Source: JAEUMG01 sp963805405 (GTDB lineage: Bacteria; Pseudomonadota; Alphaproteobacteria; Rhizobiales; Aestuariivirgaceae). Taken from it: 64,000 nt of DNA. Shown here in pieces: positions 8,363 to 17,400 of this stretch; position 1 is the first letter of the stretch; the number at the start of each line of letters is the position of its first letter. A program made the position numbers and the translations under genes. Below the pieces are notes generated by a model. The model was not told the origin of the DNA. It saw nothing but the letters and a program-made list of their open reading frames with translations, and made no database searches. Location: positions 62,001-126,000 of the forward strand of contig CAWDUC010000018.1 of assembly GCA_963805405.1 (NCBI GenBank), given 5' to 3'.

Positions 8363-9241
8363 GTGTCAGGTAAGACCGAAGCCATCCAGGCGCCGAAAAA
8401 CGTAATCAAATTCGATAAGCCCACGCTCGTACGCCGCGAGAATGCAGTGCGGTTTCTATGGGGCGATCCGAAAGCCCATTTCGTACCCGACCTCATCTAT
8501 GGAAGGGGCGAGCGCATTGCCGGATTGATCTTTAAGCTGGCGCCTGGTGAATATTTTCGCACATCCGATACCTGGCGCACGGTGTATGACCAGGACAGAT
8601 ATTACTATGTCGTCTGCGGTGAATTAACGATCCAGGATCCGGAAACCGGGGACGTCGCTGTTGCCAAGCCAGGTGAAGCCATCTACTGGCGAGGAGCGCG
8701 ATACCACTTCGGCTACAACTTCAACTTCGAAGAAACGCTTGTGTTGGATTGGTACGCTCCGCAAGAGCGCCCATCCCATATACCGGAGATCGCCGCCTCT
8801 CCGACGAAGCGCCAACTCAAGGAACGCGTCGATGGCCGTTTCGATCTCCTGACAAAGTGGCCCAAGCTTGCTTCGGACGACAAGGGCATGCGGCAAAAGG
8901 AAGGTCGCGTCATGACCTTGAGGCGCGCGGACGCACTTCCCATTGTCCACGGCGATATAACCCCCGTGCGTATGGACATCTTCGCATCAAGCGAAAATCT
9001 CACTGCCGGCGTCGTCGACCTTCGGCCATCCGTCATGAGCGATCCGGAAGTGCACCGCGGCGACGAGACTCTGTTTGTGCTTGAGGGCACTGTCCATGTC
9101 TATCTGCCGGATAGTTATGAGTGGTTCGAGCTTCACCATCTCGATTGCCTCTATCTTCCGGAGGGAACGCGCCACCAATATGCGAATAATGGCGCCAAGC
9201 TTGCCACCGCCGCATTTTGCGTGACACCAGGATATCGTTGA
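8363..9241 (+). CDS. Bicupin domain-containing protein
   Basis: The protein has two cupin barrels in 292 residues. The first half holds YYVVCGELTIQDPETGD followed by PGEAIYWRGARYHFG; the second holds HRGDETLFVLEGTVHVYLPD and LDCLYLPEGTRHQYANNG, which supplies His and Glu metal ligands. A GTG start at 8363 is chosen because GGGAG (8351-8355) sits 7 nt upstream, whereas the upstream ATG at 8330 has no such site. Bicupins include dioxygenases, isomerases and lyases. It precedes the GlxA-type regulator by 54 nt and may share its transcript. Function unknown; a catabolic enzyme acting on the imported compound is plausible. Confidence 0.75.
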   Translation: MSGKTEAIQAPKNVIKFDKPTLVRRENAVRFLWGDPKAHFVPDLIYGRGERIAGLIFKLAPGEYFRTSDTWRTVYDQDRYYYVVCGELTIQDPETGDVAVAKPGEAIYWRGARYHFGYNFNFEETLVLDWYAPQERPSHIPEIAASPTKRQLKERVDGRFDLLTKWPKLASDDKGMRQKEGRVMTLRRADALPIVHGDITPVRMDIFASSENLTAGVVDLRPSVMSDPEVHRGDETLFVLEGTVHVYLPDSYEWFELHHLDCLYLPEGTRHQYANNGAKLATAAFCVTPGYR

Positions 9242-9295
9242 CAACGAAGGAAATCACCAACAGCTTAAGTTGCTGATCCGACGAGGTAACTTGAC

Positions 9296-10327
9296 GTGAG
9301 GCCAGCTGAAAAATCGACACTGCCGAGCGACATCGGCATCCTGTTGACACCAGGCTTCTCGATGTTGGCCTATTTCGCGATCATCGAGCCGATCCGTCTC
9401 GCGAACCAGTTAATCGGCCAACCGCTCTATCGCTGGACAACCTATAGCGGGGCGGGAGGACCCATCAGGGCGAGTTGCGGCATGACGGTCGCAACTGAAT
9501 CATGTGCCAGTTCCAGGATCACTCCAGGCTGTGTTTTCGTTGTTGCTGGATTCGATCCTTGGCCGCAAACTGATGGACATCTGAAGTCCTGGCTGAGAGG
9601 TTTGGACCGCCGCGGCACTGTTCTGGGAGCAGTCGATACCGGCGCGTTTCTTTTGGCGTCTGCCGGGCTGCTCGACGGTATAGCCACAGCGCTCCACTGG
9701 GAGAGCGCTGTCGCGTTTACCGAATTATTCCCCGACATCCCCCTTTCCGATCGCCTGTTCATCCTGCATCCGCGACGTTGGCTATGCCCCGGTGGATCTG
9801 CAGCAGTCGATATGATGCTCGAACTCCTTGAGCGCGAGCACGGCGCCGGACTATGTGCGGGCATCGAAAGCAGGCTGATGCACAAGCGGCGTAAAGATGA
9901 GCCATTGCCTGAACACCGTGCCATTGCCCAGCCCACAAGCCGAGATGTAGACTTGGCTCATGTATTGCAGATGATGGAAACGCACGTCGAAGAGCCTATT
10001 CGGATTGCCACCTTGGCCGAGCGTGCCGCACTTTCCCAACGAAGCCTTGAAAGGAAGTGTCGTCACGCCTTTGGACGTACGCCTGCGCAGCTTTATCTTG
10101 ATGTGCGCTTGGAACGAGCGCGTCAAGTACTGCGTCACAGCGATCTTACGGTGAGAGATATCGCCGTCTCGTGCGGCTTCACTTCCATTCCCTATTTCTG
10201 CCGGGCCTATAAGGCGCACTACGGAACAGCACCCGGCGGTGACCGTAAACTCGACATCAGCCTTGTCGCCAGGAATCTTGGCTCGACGAATTCAGGCAAT
10301 GTGGGGACGGATCTGGGCAATGACTGA
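9296..10327 (+). CDS. GlxA family transcriptional regulator (DJ-1/PfpI domain plus AraC HTH)
   Basis: The N-terminal 190 residues are a DJ-1/PfpI-like domain (DIGILLTPGFSMLAYFAIIE). The nucleophile elbow reads LGAVDTGAFLLASAGLL, with Asp-Thr where an active enzyme has Cys, as in GlxA/CdhR-type ligand sensors. The C-terminus is an AraC double helix-turn-helix: LAERAALSQRSLERKCRHAF and VRDIAVSCGFTSIPYFCRAY. The start is GTG with GAGG 9 nt upstream. This subfamily controls glycine betaine, carnitine and choline catabolism in other bacteria, and here it sits directly upstream of a ProX-type importer, so it is the probable local activator. The inducer is unknown. Confidence 0.87.
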   Translation: MRPAEKSTLPSDIGILLTPGFSMLAYFAIIEPIRLANQLIGQPLYRWTTYSGAGGPIRASCGMTVATESCASSRITPGCVFVVAGFDPWPQTDGHLKSWLRGLDRRGTVLGAVDTGAFLLASAGLLDGIATALHWESAVAFTELFPDIPLSDRLFILHPRRWLCPGGSAAVDMMLELLEREHGAGLCAGIESRLMHKRRKDEPLPEHRAIAQPTSRDVDLAHVLQMMETHVEEPIRIATLAERAALSQRSLERKCRHAFGRTPAQLYLDVRLERARQVLRHSDLTVRDIAVSCGFTSIPYFCRAYKAHYGTAPGGDRKLDISLVARNLGSTNSGNVGTDLGND

Positions 10328-10358
10328 GCAGTCCCGGTGATAGCCTTTCGGCAATAGC

Positions 10359-10380
10359 GCACCTCACTCAACAAAGGTGC
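10359..10380. promoter_or_regulatory. Inverted repeat upstream of proX-like gene (candidate operator)
   Basis: GCACCT (10359-10364) and AGGTGC (10375-10380) form a 6-bp dyad with a 10-nt spacer, just before the GGGAGG ribosome-binding site of the proX-like gene. It may be a regulator site or an mRNA hairpin after the regulator gene; only the repeat itself is seen. Confidence 0.3.
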
Positions 10381-10400
10381 CGCATCAAGGGAGGACTACA

Positions 10401-11375
10401 ATGCACTTTACAAGCCTTGCTCGGCGTGTGCTTGACGGGCTCTCGGTACTTGCTGTTGTCGGATGCCTGGCGTCGGCGCAGGCCGCCGCCCCTAAATCTC
10501 CGGATCCCATCAAACTCGCCAAGTATGACTGGACCGGACAATACGTTACGACGGAGGTCGCCGCTGAAATCCTCCGTCGGATGGGCTACAAGGTCGAAAT
10601 TGTTCAAACGACGCAAGTCCCTTCTTTGCAGGCGATCACCGACGGCGAGATAACGGCTTCGCTCGAATGGTGGAACCAAGCCAACAAACCGCTTTACGAC
10701 AAGGCTGTCGAGGAAAAGAAGATCGATCCGCTTGGATCGACCGGTCTGGTCGGATCGGAAGGGTGGTATTATCCAGCATATGTGGCTGAGAAATGTCCCG
10801 GCCTCCCCGATTGGCGCGCATTGCAGAAATGTGCCGAAGTTTTTGCGACGCCGGAAACCGCACCAAAAGGGCGCGTTCTTGACTATCCGGCAGAGTGGAA
10901 TCCGGATGCCCAGAAATGGATCGACGCGCTCGGTCTTGATTTCGTCGCCGTGCCATCAGGCGGCGAAGGCGCAACAGCCGCCGAACTGAAATCCGCCATT
11001 GCCCGCCAGGAACCCATCCTCTTGCAGTGGTGGGAGCCGACGTGGCTTGCGAGCGAATTCAAGCTCAATATTGTCAAGCTTGATGGCGAAGGTATTGCTT
11101 GCGGCAAAGGCACCGAGGCCAAAATCGAAACCACCAAAATGTTCGATTGCGCCGGCAAAGCAATCGGCATCGTCAAGTATTCTTGGCCTGGCACCAAGGA
11201 CAAATGGCCTGCGGCCTACAAGTTCCTGCAGGCCTATCAAATGACCAACGACGCCCAGGGACCAATGGCCAAAGCCGTCGAGGTTGATGGTCAGAAGGTC
11301 GAGGACGTCGCCAAGAAATGGGTCGATGACAACGAAGCCATTTGGAAGCCCTGGGTCGACCAGGCAAATCAGTAA
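10401..11375 (+). CDS. Glycine betaine/proline-type ABC transporter substrate-binding protein (ProX/OpuAC)
   Basis: The 324-residue exported protein has a signal peptide ending near SAQAAA and an OpuAC domain. The mature start KLAKYDWTGQYVTTEVAAEI is typical. Clustered tryptophans (LEWWNQA, GWYYPAY, LLQWWEPTW) could supply the aromatic cage that binds quaternary ammonium groups in this family. The ATG at 10401 is preceded by GGGAGG (10389-10394). It is the first gene of a ProXVW-type importer, and a 9-bp hairpin separates it from the ATPase gene. The ligand could be a betaine or a related zwitterion; the downstream sugar-acid-type enzymes hint at something less usual. Confidence 0.87.
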   Translation: MHFTSLARRVLDGLSVLAVVGCLASAQAAAPKSPDPIKLAKYDWTGQYVTTEVAAEILRRMGYKVEIVQTTQVPSLQAITDGEITASLEWWNQANKPLYDKAVEEKKIDPLGSTGLVGSEGWYYPAYVAEKCPGLPDWRALQKCAEVFATPETAPKGRVLDYPAEWNPDAQKWIDALGLDFVAVPSGGEGATAAELKSAIARQEPILLQWWEPTWLASEFKLNIVKLDGEGIACGKGTEAKIETTKMFDCAGKAIGIVKYSWPGTKDKWPAAYKFLQAYQMTNDAQGPMAKAVEVDGQKVEDVAKKWVDDNEAIWKPWVDQANQ

Positions 11376-11390
11376 TCACTCCACTTACCC

Positions 11391-11424
11391 GGTGCGGGCT
11401 GGCATTCAATATGCGGCCCGCACC
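11391..11424 (+). promoter_or_regulatory. Intercistronic stem-loop between proX-like and proV-like genes
   Basis: GGTGCGGGC (11391-11399) and GCCCGCACC (11416-11424) form a perfect 9-bp stem with a 16-nt loop, 15 nt after the binding-protein stop. No T-run follows. As in the PotABCD-like operon, it sits directly after the binding-protein gene, fitting differential message stability. Confidence 0.5.
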
Positions 11425-11450
11425 CAAATTTCCACGCAAGAGCTTATCAC

Positions 11451-12494
11451 ATGATTGGCGGCGCCAGCCTTGAATGCCGAAATCTGTGGAGGGTCTACGG
11501 TGCCTCGCTAGGCGAAACCGCTCATTATACAGGCGGAAATGGCCCCGCCGCCCTCGCTGCAGATCTACGCCGCAAGGGCGCGGTTGTTGCCGTATCCGAC
11601 GTCACATTGACGATCGAGCCCGGCGAGACCTTCGTGATCATGGGTCTATCCGGTTCGGGAAAATCGACCCTGGTACGCTGTCTTTCGCGTCTCGTTGAGC
11701 CAAGCGCTGGCGAAGTGCGCATCGACGGTGAGGACCTCCTGAAACTGACCGAAACCGAACTCATCGCGCTGCGGCGGCAAAAAATGGGAATGGTGTTCCA
11801 GCATTTCGGCCTCCTGCCCCATATGACGGTCCTCGAAAATGTTGCCTATCCCTTGCGCGTCCAGGGCATGTCCCCTGCCGAGCGCCGAAGCCGCGCTTTG
11901 GAGGTCATCGAGCTCGTTGGCTTGAACGGGCGCGAGCGAGCCTATCCGCGTGAACTTTCCGGCGGCATGCAACAGCGCGTAGGTATCGCCCGAAGTCTCG
12001 CGGTAAAGCCGGCCATCTGGTTTTTGGACGAACCCTTCAGCGCTCTTGACCCCTTGATCAGGCGCCAGATGCAGGATGAGTTTCTCCGCCTTCAGGCGTC
12101 GCTCAAAAAGACCATCGTATTCATCACTCACGATTTCCTTGAGGCCCTTCGATTGGCTGATCGGATTGCCATCATGCGCGATGGCCGAGTGATACAAGTC
12201 GGCACGCCCTCCGACGTCGTGCTGCGCCCCGTCGACTCTTATGTCGCCGAGTTTACCCACGATGTCCCTCGCGAACGGGTCTTAACCGCCGGCGATATCA
12301 TGTTGCCCACTCACGAACAGTTCGATCTCCAGGGATCAGTGCTGGCGAGCACGGTGATCGAGGATATCATCCCGCACCTAGTGGGCAGAAAGGGTCCGGT
12401 GGCCGTGCGCAGCGAACAGAACAGGATACTAGGATTGGTCAGCAGTGAGCGCATCCTCGCAGCGCTAGCCCCGGCTGCGCCGTCCCGGAGATGA
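11451..12494 (+). CDS. Glycine betaine-type ABC transporter ATP-binding protein (ProV-like)
   Basis: This 347-residue ATPase has the extended N-terminus of ProV/OpuAA before Walker A GLSGSGKST (about residue 64). The Q-loop is MVFQHFGLLPHMTVLENVAY, the signature is LSGGMQQRVGIARSLA, and Walker B is WFLDEPFSALDPL. The C-terminal 90 residues look like a reduced CBS-type tail, the part that senses ionic strength in osmotic ProV proteins; its reduction would fit a nutritional rather than osmotic system, which is inference. The stop overlaps the permease start as ATGA. Confidence 0.9.
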   Translation: MIGGASLECRNLWRVYGASLGETAHYTGGNGPAALAADLRRKGAVVAVSDVTLTIEPGETFVIMGLSGSGKSTLVRCLSRLVEPSAGEVRIDGEDLLKLTETELIALRRQKMGMVFQHFGLLPHMTVLENVAYPLRVQGMSPAERRSRALEVIELVGLNGRERAYPRELSGGMQQRVGIARSLAVKPAIWFLDEPFSALDPLIRRQMQDEFLRLQASLKKTIVFITHDFLEALRLADRIAIMRDGRVIQVGTPSDVVLRPVDSYVAEFTHDVPRERVLTAGDIMLPTHEQFDLQGSVLASTVIEDIIPHLVGRKGPVAVRSEQNRILGLVSSERILAALAPAAPSRR

Positions 12495-14578
12495 CTAGCG
12501 TCGGCAGCTTAAATATTCAGTCGGGAAGTACGCGCCAAGCCGATCCCGCTTGGCCATGGATGATCGCACTGTTGGCCGTCGGCGCTGCTTTTGCCTTTTC
12601 TGCGCTGCAAATCGCCGAGATCAAGCCGCCAGGACCCTTGGTGCCTATCGCTGCTTGGATCACGATCGCCACAGAATGGTTCACCGCAAATTTTCGTTTT
12701 CTCTTCCGATCGATTACTTGGGCACTGACAGGCCCTATGAAACTTGTGCGGGTGGTTTTCGACACCCTTGCTTGGCCGACGGTCATCGTCCTTGTCGCAG
12801 CGCTTGGTTATGTCGCGAATGGAAGGCGCCTCGCTGTTTTCTGTGGATTGGCCTTCCTCTACATCGTCGTAACCGGATACTGGGACAAGACCGCTGTAAC
12901 GCTGGCGCTGGTCGCCGTCGCGGTACCGGTTTCCGTCGCGATCGGCCTCTTCGGCGGCATTCTTGCCTACAGATCAAATACTGCCCGCCGCATCATCGAG
13001 CCCATGCTCGACTTGATGCAAACGATCCCCACCTTTGCCTATCTGATTCCGATTCTCGTTTTATTCGGTATCGGTCCGGTGGTTGGCATGATCGCCAGCG
13101 CCATCTACGCGATACCACCGATGGTACGGAACGTGATGCTCGGATTGCAGCGCGTTCATCCAGAGATCATCGAGTCGGCCAAAATGTCTGGCTCGACGGA
13201 ACGCCAATTGCTCTGGTGGGTGTTGATACCCTCTAGCATGCCAACCATCCTCATCGGCGTGAATCAGACCGTCATGGCGAGCTTGAGCATGGTGGTGATC
13301 GCCTCGATGGTGGGGGGTGTGGACGATATCGGAATCGAGATCTTCCAGTCCATGAAACTGGCTCGCTTCGGCGAGAGTCTGCTGTCGGGCCTGGTCGTCG
13401 CCCTGATTGCGATGGTGATGGACCGCGTCTCGCGCGGGTTCGCGGAACGAGGTGGCGAGCGAGCCGCGCATCGCGCCGGCACTCGCTTCTATATTGTAGT
13501 CGCGGTGGCCGCGGTCGCGCTGCAGCTCCTGGCATTGGTCGTCCCATCGCTCGCCAATTTTCCGGAAGCCTGGACATTCCGCCCCACGAAGGCACTCAAC
13601 GTAGCGCTCGAATGGTTCACGGTGGTTGCCTTTCCGGTAACATCCGCGCTCAAGACCTGGATCGTGTTTGTCGTGATGCTGCCGCTCAAGATCGGATTCG
13701 CCGACAGCGTTCGGCCAAACTTCTGGGGCTTCGAGATGTCGCCACATGTGACTTTGGTCTTCGCAGTGCTGGGGGTGGTGCTCACCGCGGCTGCCTGGCT
13801 TGTCTCCGGCCCCAAGCTCGCATTGGCTGTCGCGATTGCCGCCACGCTCTATTATTCGGGGACGACGGGGGTGCCTTGGCCGGCCATGGCGGCGCTTGTC
13901 TTGGGCATCACCTACTATGTGGGCGGGAGAAATATCGCGACGCTCGCGGGCTTGAGCATAATCTTCATCCTGATCACCGGCTCATGGACAAATTCCATGA
14001 TCTCCATCGAATTGACCTTGGTCGGCGTCTTGATCTCGTTTCTGCTCGGAACGGCGATCGGAGCGTGGGCGGCGCTGAATGTTCGTGTCTCGGCCGTTGT
14101 CGCGCCGATCTGCGATACGCTCCAGACGATGCCGATCTTCGTCTTTCTTATTCCTGCTGTCATGGTGTTCCTGGTCGGCGAATTCACCGCTCTGATCGCG
14201 GTGGTCATGTATGCGATCGTTCCTTCCATCCGCTACGCCGAGCATGGATTGCGTAACGTCCCGGCAGAAATCCTGGAAGCCTCCCGCATGATGGGAGCCT
14301 CGCGCTGGCAAGTCTTATGGCAAGTACGGTTCCCGGTTGCCCTGCCCGAGATTGCACTTGGTCTCAACCAGACCATCATGATGGCCTTGTCGATGGTAAT
14401 TGTCGCTGCATTGGTCGGTGCGCAAGGATTGGGCTCTGACGTCATGATTGCTTTGAGCCGAGCCGACACCGGAAAAGGTCTGGTGGCCGGCCTTTGCCTT
14501 TCACTGATCGCGATAGTCACTGATCGTACACTGCAAGCCTGGGCAGAATCTCGTAGAAGGGCGCTCGGTCTTGCCTAA
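12491..14578 (+). CDS. ABC transporter permease with two fused ProW-like domains
   Basis: At 695 residues this is about twice the usual ProW length. Two complete permease modules are visible. The first has MLDLMQTIPTFAYLIPIL and an EAA loop EIIESAKMSGSTERQLLWWV (residues about 175-255); the second has CDTLQTMPIFVFLIPAVM and EILEASRMMGASRWQVLWQV (about 540-610). Each is preceded by its own hydrophobic membrane region. The protein would form the whole channel as a pseudo-dimer instead of a homodimer. It starts on the ATGA overlap with the ATPase gene, and its end overlaps the next gene's TTG start by 8 nt, showing tight coupling with the enzymes downstream. Confidence 0.9.
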   Translation: MTSVGSLNIQSGSTRQADPAWPWMIALLAVGAAFAFSALQIAEIKPPGPLVPIAAWITIATEWFTANFRFLFRSITWALTGPMKLVRVVFDTLAWPTVIVLVAALGYVANGRRLAVFCGLAFLYIVVTGYWDKTAVTLALVAVAVPVSVAIGLFGGILAYRSNTARRIIEPMLDLMQTIPTFAYLIPILVLFGIGPVVGMIASAIYAIPPMVRNVMLGLQRVHPEIIESAKMSGSTERQLLWWVLIPSSMPTILIGVNQTVMASLSMVVIASMVGGVDDIGIEIFQSMKLARFGESLLSGLVVALIAMVMDRVSRGFAERGGERAAHRAGTRFYIVVAVAAVALQLLALVVPSLANFPEAWTFRPTKALNVALEWFTVVAFPVTSALKTWIVFVVMLPLKIGFADSVRPNFWGFEMSPHVTLVFAVLGVVLTAAAWLVSGPKLALAVAIAATLYYSGTTGVPWPAMAALVLGITYYVGGRNIATLAGLSIIFILITGSWTNSMISIELTLVGVLISFLLGTAIGAWAALNVRVSAVVAPICDTLQTMPIFVFLIPAVMVFLVGEFTALIAVVMYAIVPSIRYAEHGLRNVPAEILEASRMMGASRWQVLWQVRFPVALPEIALGLNQTIMMALSMVIVAALVGAQGLGSDVMIALSRADTGKGLVAGLCLSLIAIVTDRTLQAWAESRRRALGLA

Positions 14579-15683
14579 CTCGATTGCCGATATTGAAAGC
14601 TACTGTCTCGTCGGCAAGACATCCCCCGATCGATGGGGGCCGCCCTACGGTTTTTTTGTCAAAGTCACGACAAGTGAGGGCATCGTCGGGTTTGGCGAGA
14701 GCGATACCATGCCGGATATGGCGCAGGCCGTCGTCAATGCCCGCGCGATCAATTCTCTGGTGACCGGACTTCGCGAACTTTTGCTGGGATCGTCGACCGA
14801 ACCGCTTTCCGCATGGGAGCGCATGCGCGATGCCGTCGCCCAATATGGCCGCGACGGTGTTGTCCTGCATGCGATGGCGGCACTCGACATCGCCTTGTGG
14901 GATATTGCCGGAAAGCGCGCCGGCAAGCCGGTCGCCGCTCTGCTGGGCGGCATCAGACATCCCCGCCTGCGATGCTATGGAACACAAGCGTTAGGTGAAA
15001 CCCTCGCGGAGAATGCGGAGAATGCGCAATACGTGGTCGCGCAAGGGTTCTCCGCTGTCAAACTCGGTTGGCCGCCATTCGGTCTCGACCCTGATCGCGA
15101 CGAGGCGATTGTCAGGACGCTGCGCGACGCGGTCGGCCCGTCGGTTGACCTGCTTCTCGACGCAGGCATGGCATGGGATCTGACGGCCGCACGCGCACGC
15201 GCGGAACGTCTGCGGAAGTACGACCTGTTTTGGCTCGAGGAACCATTCTCTGCCTATGATATCGATTCATACGGGCGATTCCGAGCCGAGGCCGGAATAC
15301 CGCTCGCGGCGGGTGAAATGGCTGCCAGCGCGAGCGAGCTCAAGCGTCTGGTTGATAACCGCTGCGTTGACATTCTGCAGATCGACGTGTCGCGGACAGG
15401 GATCACCCAGGCCGCACAGATCGCCCGCCACGCAAATAACCACGGCATTGCGATCGTCAATCACACCTATAGCTATATCGCCAACGCAGCGGCCTCCGCT
15501 CAATTGATGGCCGCCACTTCGGGCATATCGCTCTTCGAATGCCAGGCTCGTGACAATGAAATTCGCAGTGCGATCAATCAGGGCCAGTTGCGACCAAACG
15601 ACGGATGGATGCAAATTCCAGAAGCTCCAGGTCTCGGCATAGTCGTTGATGAAAGTGCCTTGCAGTATTTTTCCAGGGGGTAG
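14571..15683 (+). CDS. Mandelate racemase/muconate lactonizing enzyme family protein
   Basis: This is an enolase-superfamily enzyme of 370 residues. The barrel carries the Mg ligands D197 (LLLDAGMAWD), E223 (WLEEPF) and E249 (AAGEM), plus D272 (QIDVSRTG) and H298 (IVNHTYS) as a candidate His-Asp dyad. K164 lies in AVKLGW, so the usual KxK motif is K-x-G and the second lysine is absent, as in a GW-PFG subgroup of sugar-acid dehydratase-like proteins. The TTG start overlaps the permease by 8 nt, behind GAAGG. Such enzymes abstract a proton alpha to a carboxylate, usually to dehydrate a sugar acid. Substrate unknown. Confidence 0.85.
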   Translation: MPNSIADIESYCLVGKTSPDRWGPPYGFFVKVTTSEGIVGFGESDTMPDMAQAVVNARAINSLVTGLRELLLGSSTEPLSAWERMRDAVAQYGRDGVVLHAMAALDIALWDIAGKRAGKPVAALLGGIRHPRLRCYGTQALGETLAENAENAQYVVAQGFSAVKLGWPPFGLDPDRDEAIVRTLRDAVGPSVDLLLDAGMAWDLTAARARAERLRKYDLFWLEEPFSAYDIDSYGRFRAEAGIPLAAGEMAASASELKRLVDNRCVDILQIDVSRTGITQAAQIARHANNHGIAIVNHTYSYIANAAASAQLMAATSGISLFECQARDNEIRSAINQGQLRPNDGWMQIPEAPGLGIVVDESALQYFSRG

Positions 15684-15684
15684 C

Positions 15685-16527
15685 GTGACGGCAAAGCAAT
15701 GGCTCAAAGGCAAAACCGCCTGGGTAACCGGAGGCGCATCAGGAATGGGACGCGCAACGGCGTTGAGGCTCGCTGAGGCCGGCGCCAATGTCGCCATTGG
15801 CTCGCTAGTCCAGAGCCAACGCTCGGTCGCCCTCCCCGATCAAAACGTCCACACGCCTGACGATGCAAGATTGGCGGAAACTGCAGAGGCAATTATGGCG
15901 AAAGGCGTCGCTGCTGTAGCGTTGCCCCTGGATGTTTGTTCTCAGGACTCTGTCGACGGGTTCCATGCGGCAGCGGTTGCCGAACTCGGGCCGATCGACA
16001 TTCTGGTCAATGCGGCCGGCAGCTCGGCGCGCAAGTTGATGCTCGATCATCCTGACGAAATCTGGCATCGCATGATCGATACCAATCTGACCGGCCCCTT
16101 CCGGACGACTCGACTATGCCTTGCCGGAATGATCGAGCGGCGATTTGGCCGGATCATCAATATTGCATCGACTGCTGCGAACGTCGGCTATGTTCGTCAC
16201 TCCGCTTATTGTTCGTCGAAATCGGGCCTGCTCGGTCTCACGCGCTGCACGGCACTCGAGGGAGCGGAGTTCGGCGTCACCTGCAATGCGATCAACCCGG
16301 GGTGGGTCGCAACTGACAGTAATTACTCCGCATGCATTCAGGAAATTGCCATCGCAGGACTTGACCTTACCGTCGAACAATATCGCGCGAAGGTCGCAGC
16401 GGACCTGCCCCAGAAACGCTTTCTCGCCCCGGATGAAGTCGCAGGCTTGGCGCTCTTTCTGTGTCGCCCCGAAGCGCAAGGGATCAATGCCGAGGACGTC
16501 ACCATGGCGATGGGATCTCTGTGGTAG
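15685..16527 (+). CDS. SDR family oxidoreductase, first of a tandem pair
   Basis: The protein has 280 residues from a GTG start one base after the previous stop, with AGGGGG just upstream; this start gives exactly the same length as the neighbouring paralogue. The cofactor motif is VTGGASGMGRA near residue 15, then ILVNAAG, catalytic Ser in IASTAANVG and Tyr/Lys in YCSSK. An in-frame upstream ATG at 15646 would overlap the preceding gene by 38 nt and is less likely. It shares long blocks with the next gene (GAEFG, CNAINPG, and an ending in LW), so the pair arose by duplication. Probable role: a dehydrogenation step on the imported compound. Confidence 0.85.
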   Translation: MTAKQWLKGKTAWVTGGASGMGRATALRLAEAGANVAIGSLVQSQRSVALPDQNVHTPDDARLAETAEAIMAKGVAAVALPLDVCSQDSVDGFHAAAVAELGPIDILVNAAGSSARKLMLDHPDEIWHRMIDTNLTGPFRTTRLCLAGMIERRFGRIINIASTAANVGYVRHSAYCSSKSGLLGLTRCTALEGAEFGVTCNAINPGWVATDSNYSACIQEIAIAGLDLTVEQYRAKVAADLPQKRFLAPDEVAGLALFLCRPEAQGINAEDVTMAMGSLW

Positions 16528-16541
16528 AAGGAGCGCAGCCG

Positions 16542-17384
16542 ATGACAGAAGCCCGATCGCGTGATCTGAACGGCCGCGTCGCTTGGGTAACCGGTGGCGC
16601 TACAGGCATGGGCCGGGCGATCGCGCTCGGTCTTGCGAAAGCCGGCGCCAAGGTTGCGATCGGCTCACTGCCGGAAGGGGGACGCATCCCGAATTCGGCC
16701 TACGCGGCGTTACCCTCGCTTTCATCGATCGAGCAAACAGTTGAGGCTATAAGATCAGAAGGCGTCGCCGGCTTCGGAGCCGCTCTCGACGTTCGCGACA
16801 ATCATAGCGTCAACGAATTCTACAACAGCGCCACCGCTGCGCTTGGCGCCGTCGATATTCTCGTGAACGCGGCCGGGGTATCCGCTCAGGAAGCCTTGGT
16901 CGGCCACAGCGACGAGACCTGGAACCAGGTCCTCGATATCAACCTGAACGGCGCCTACCGAACCATCAAGCGTTGCTGGCCGGCAATGCTCGAAATCCGC
17001 TTCGGGCGCATCGTGAACATTTCCTCGACTGCGGCCGAGGTCGGCTTTCCGCGCTACGCGGCTTACTGCGCCTCGAAGTCCGCCCTGCTCGGCCTCACGC
17101 GCTGTGTGGCACTCGAGGGTGCCGAATTTGGCATCAGTTGCAATGCGATCAATCCCGGCTCCGTCGGGACGGGGATGATGGAGCTCGGCTCGCTGCGGCG
17201 CATCGCACAGGGCGGCCAAGGAACAACTGTTGAGGAGAATTTCAAGATCGTTGCCGAGGGCATGCCGCAGAAGCGCCTGATAAGCGTCGAGGAAATCGCC
17301 GCAACGGCTCTTTATCTTTGCAGCGACGAGTCCTTAGGGATAACCGGTCAGACGGTTACAGTCTCGGGAGGCGCACTTTGGTAG
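16542..17384 (+). CDS. SDR family oxidoreductase, second of a tandem pair
   Basis: The ATG at 16542 has AAGGAG 8 nt upstream (16528-16533), fixing the start and giving 280 residues, identical in length to the preceding paralogue. Motifs: VTGGATGMGRAIALGLAKAG near residue 12, ILVNAAGVS, Ser in ISSTAAEVG, Tyr/Lys in YCASKSALLGLTRC, and the C-terminal VSGGALW. The internal region SLPEGGRIPNSAYAALPS differs from typical SDRs and corresponds to an insert also present in the first copy. Two similar dehydrogenases in a row may act on epimers or on successive hydroxyls, or may form a heteromer. Confidence 0.87.
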   Translation: MTEARSRDLNGRVAWVTGGATGMGRAIALGLAKAGAKVAIGSLPEGGRIPNSAYAALPSLSSIEQTVEAIRSEGVAGFGAALDVRDNHSVNEFYNSATAALGAVDILVNAAGVSAQEALVGHSDETWNQVLDINLNGAYRTIKRCWPAMLEIRFGRIVNISSTAAEVGFPRYAAYCASKSALLGLTRCVALEGAEFGISCNAINPGSVGTGMMELGSLRRIAQGGQGTTVEENFKIVAEGMPQKRLISVEEIAATALYLCSDESLGITGQTVTVSGGALW

Positions 17385-17400
17385 CTGCGGATATCCGGCA

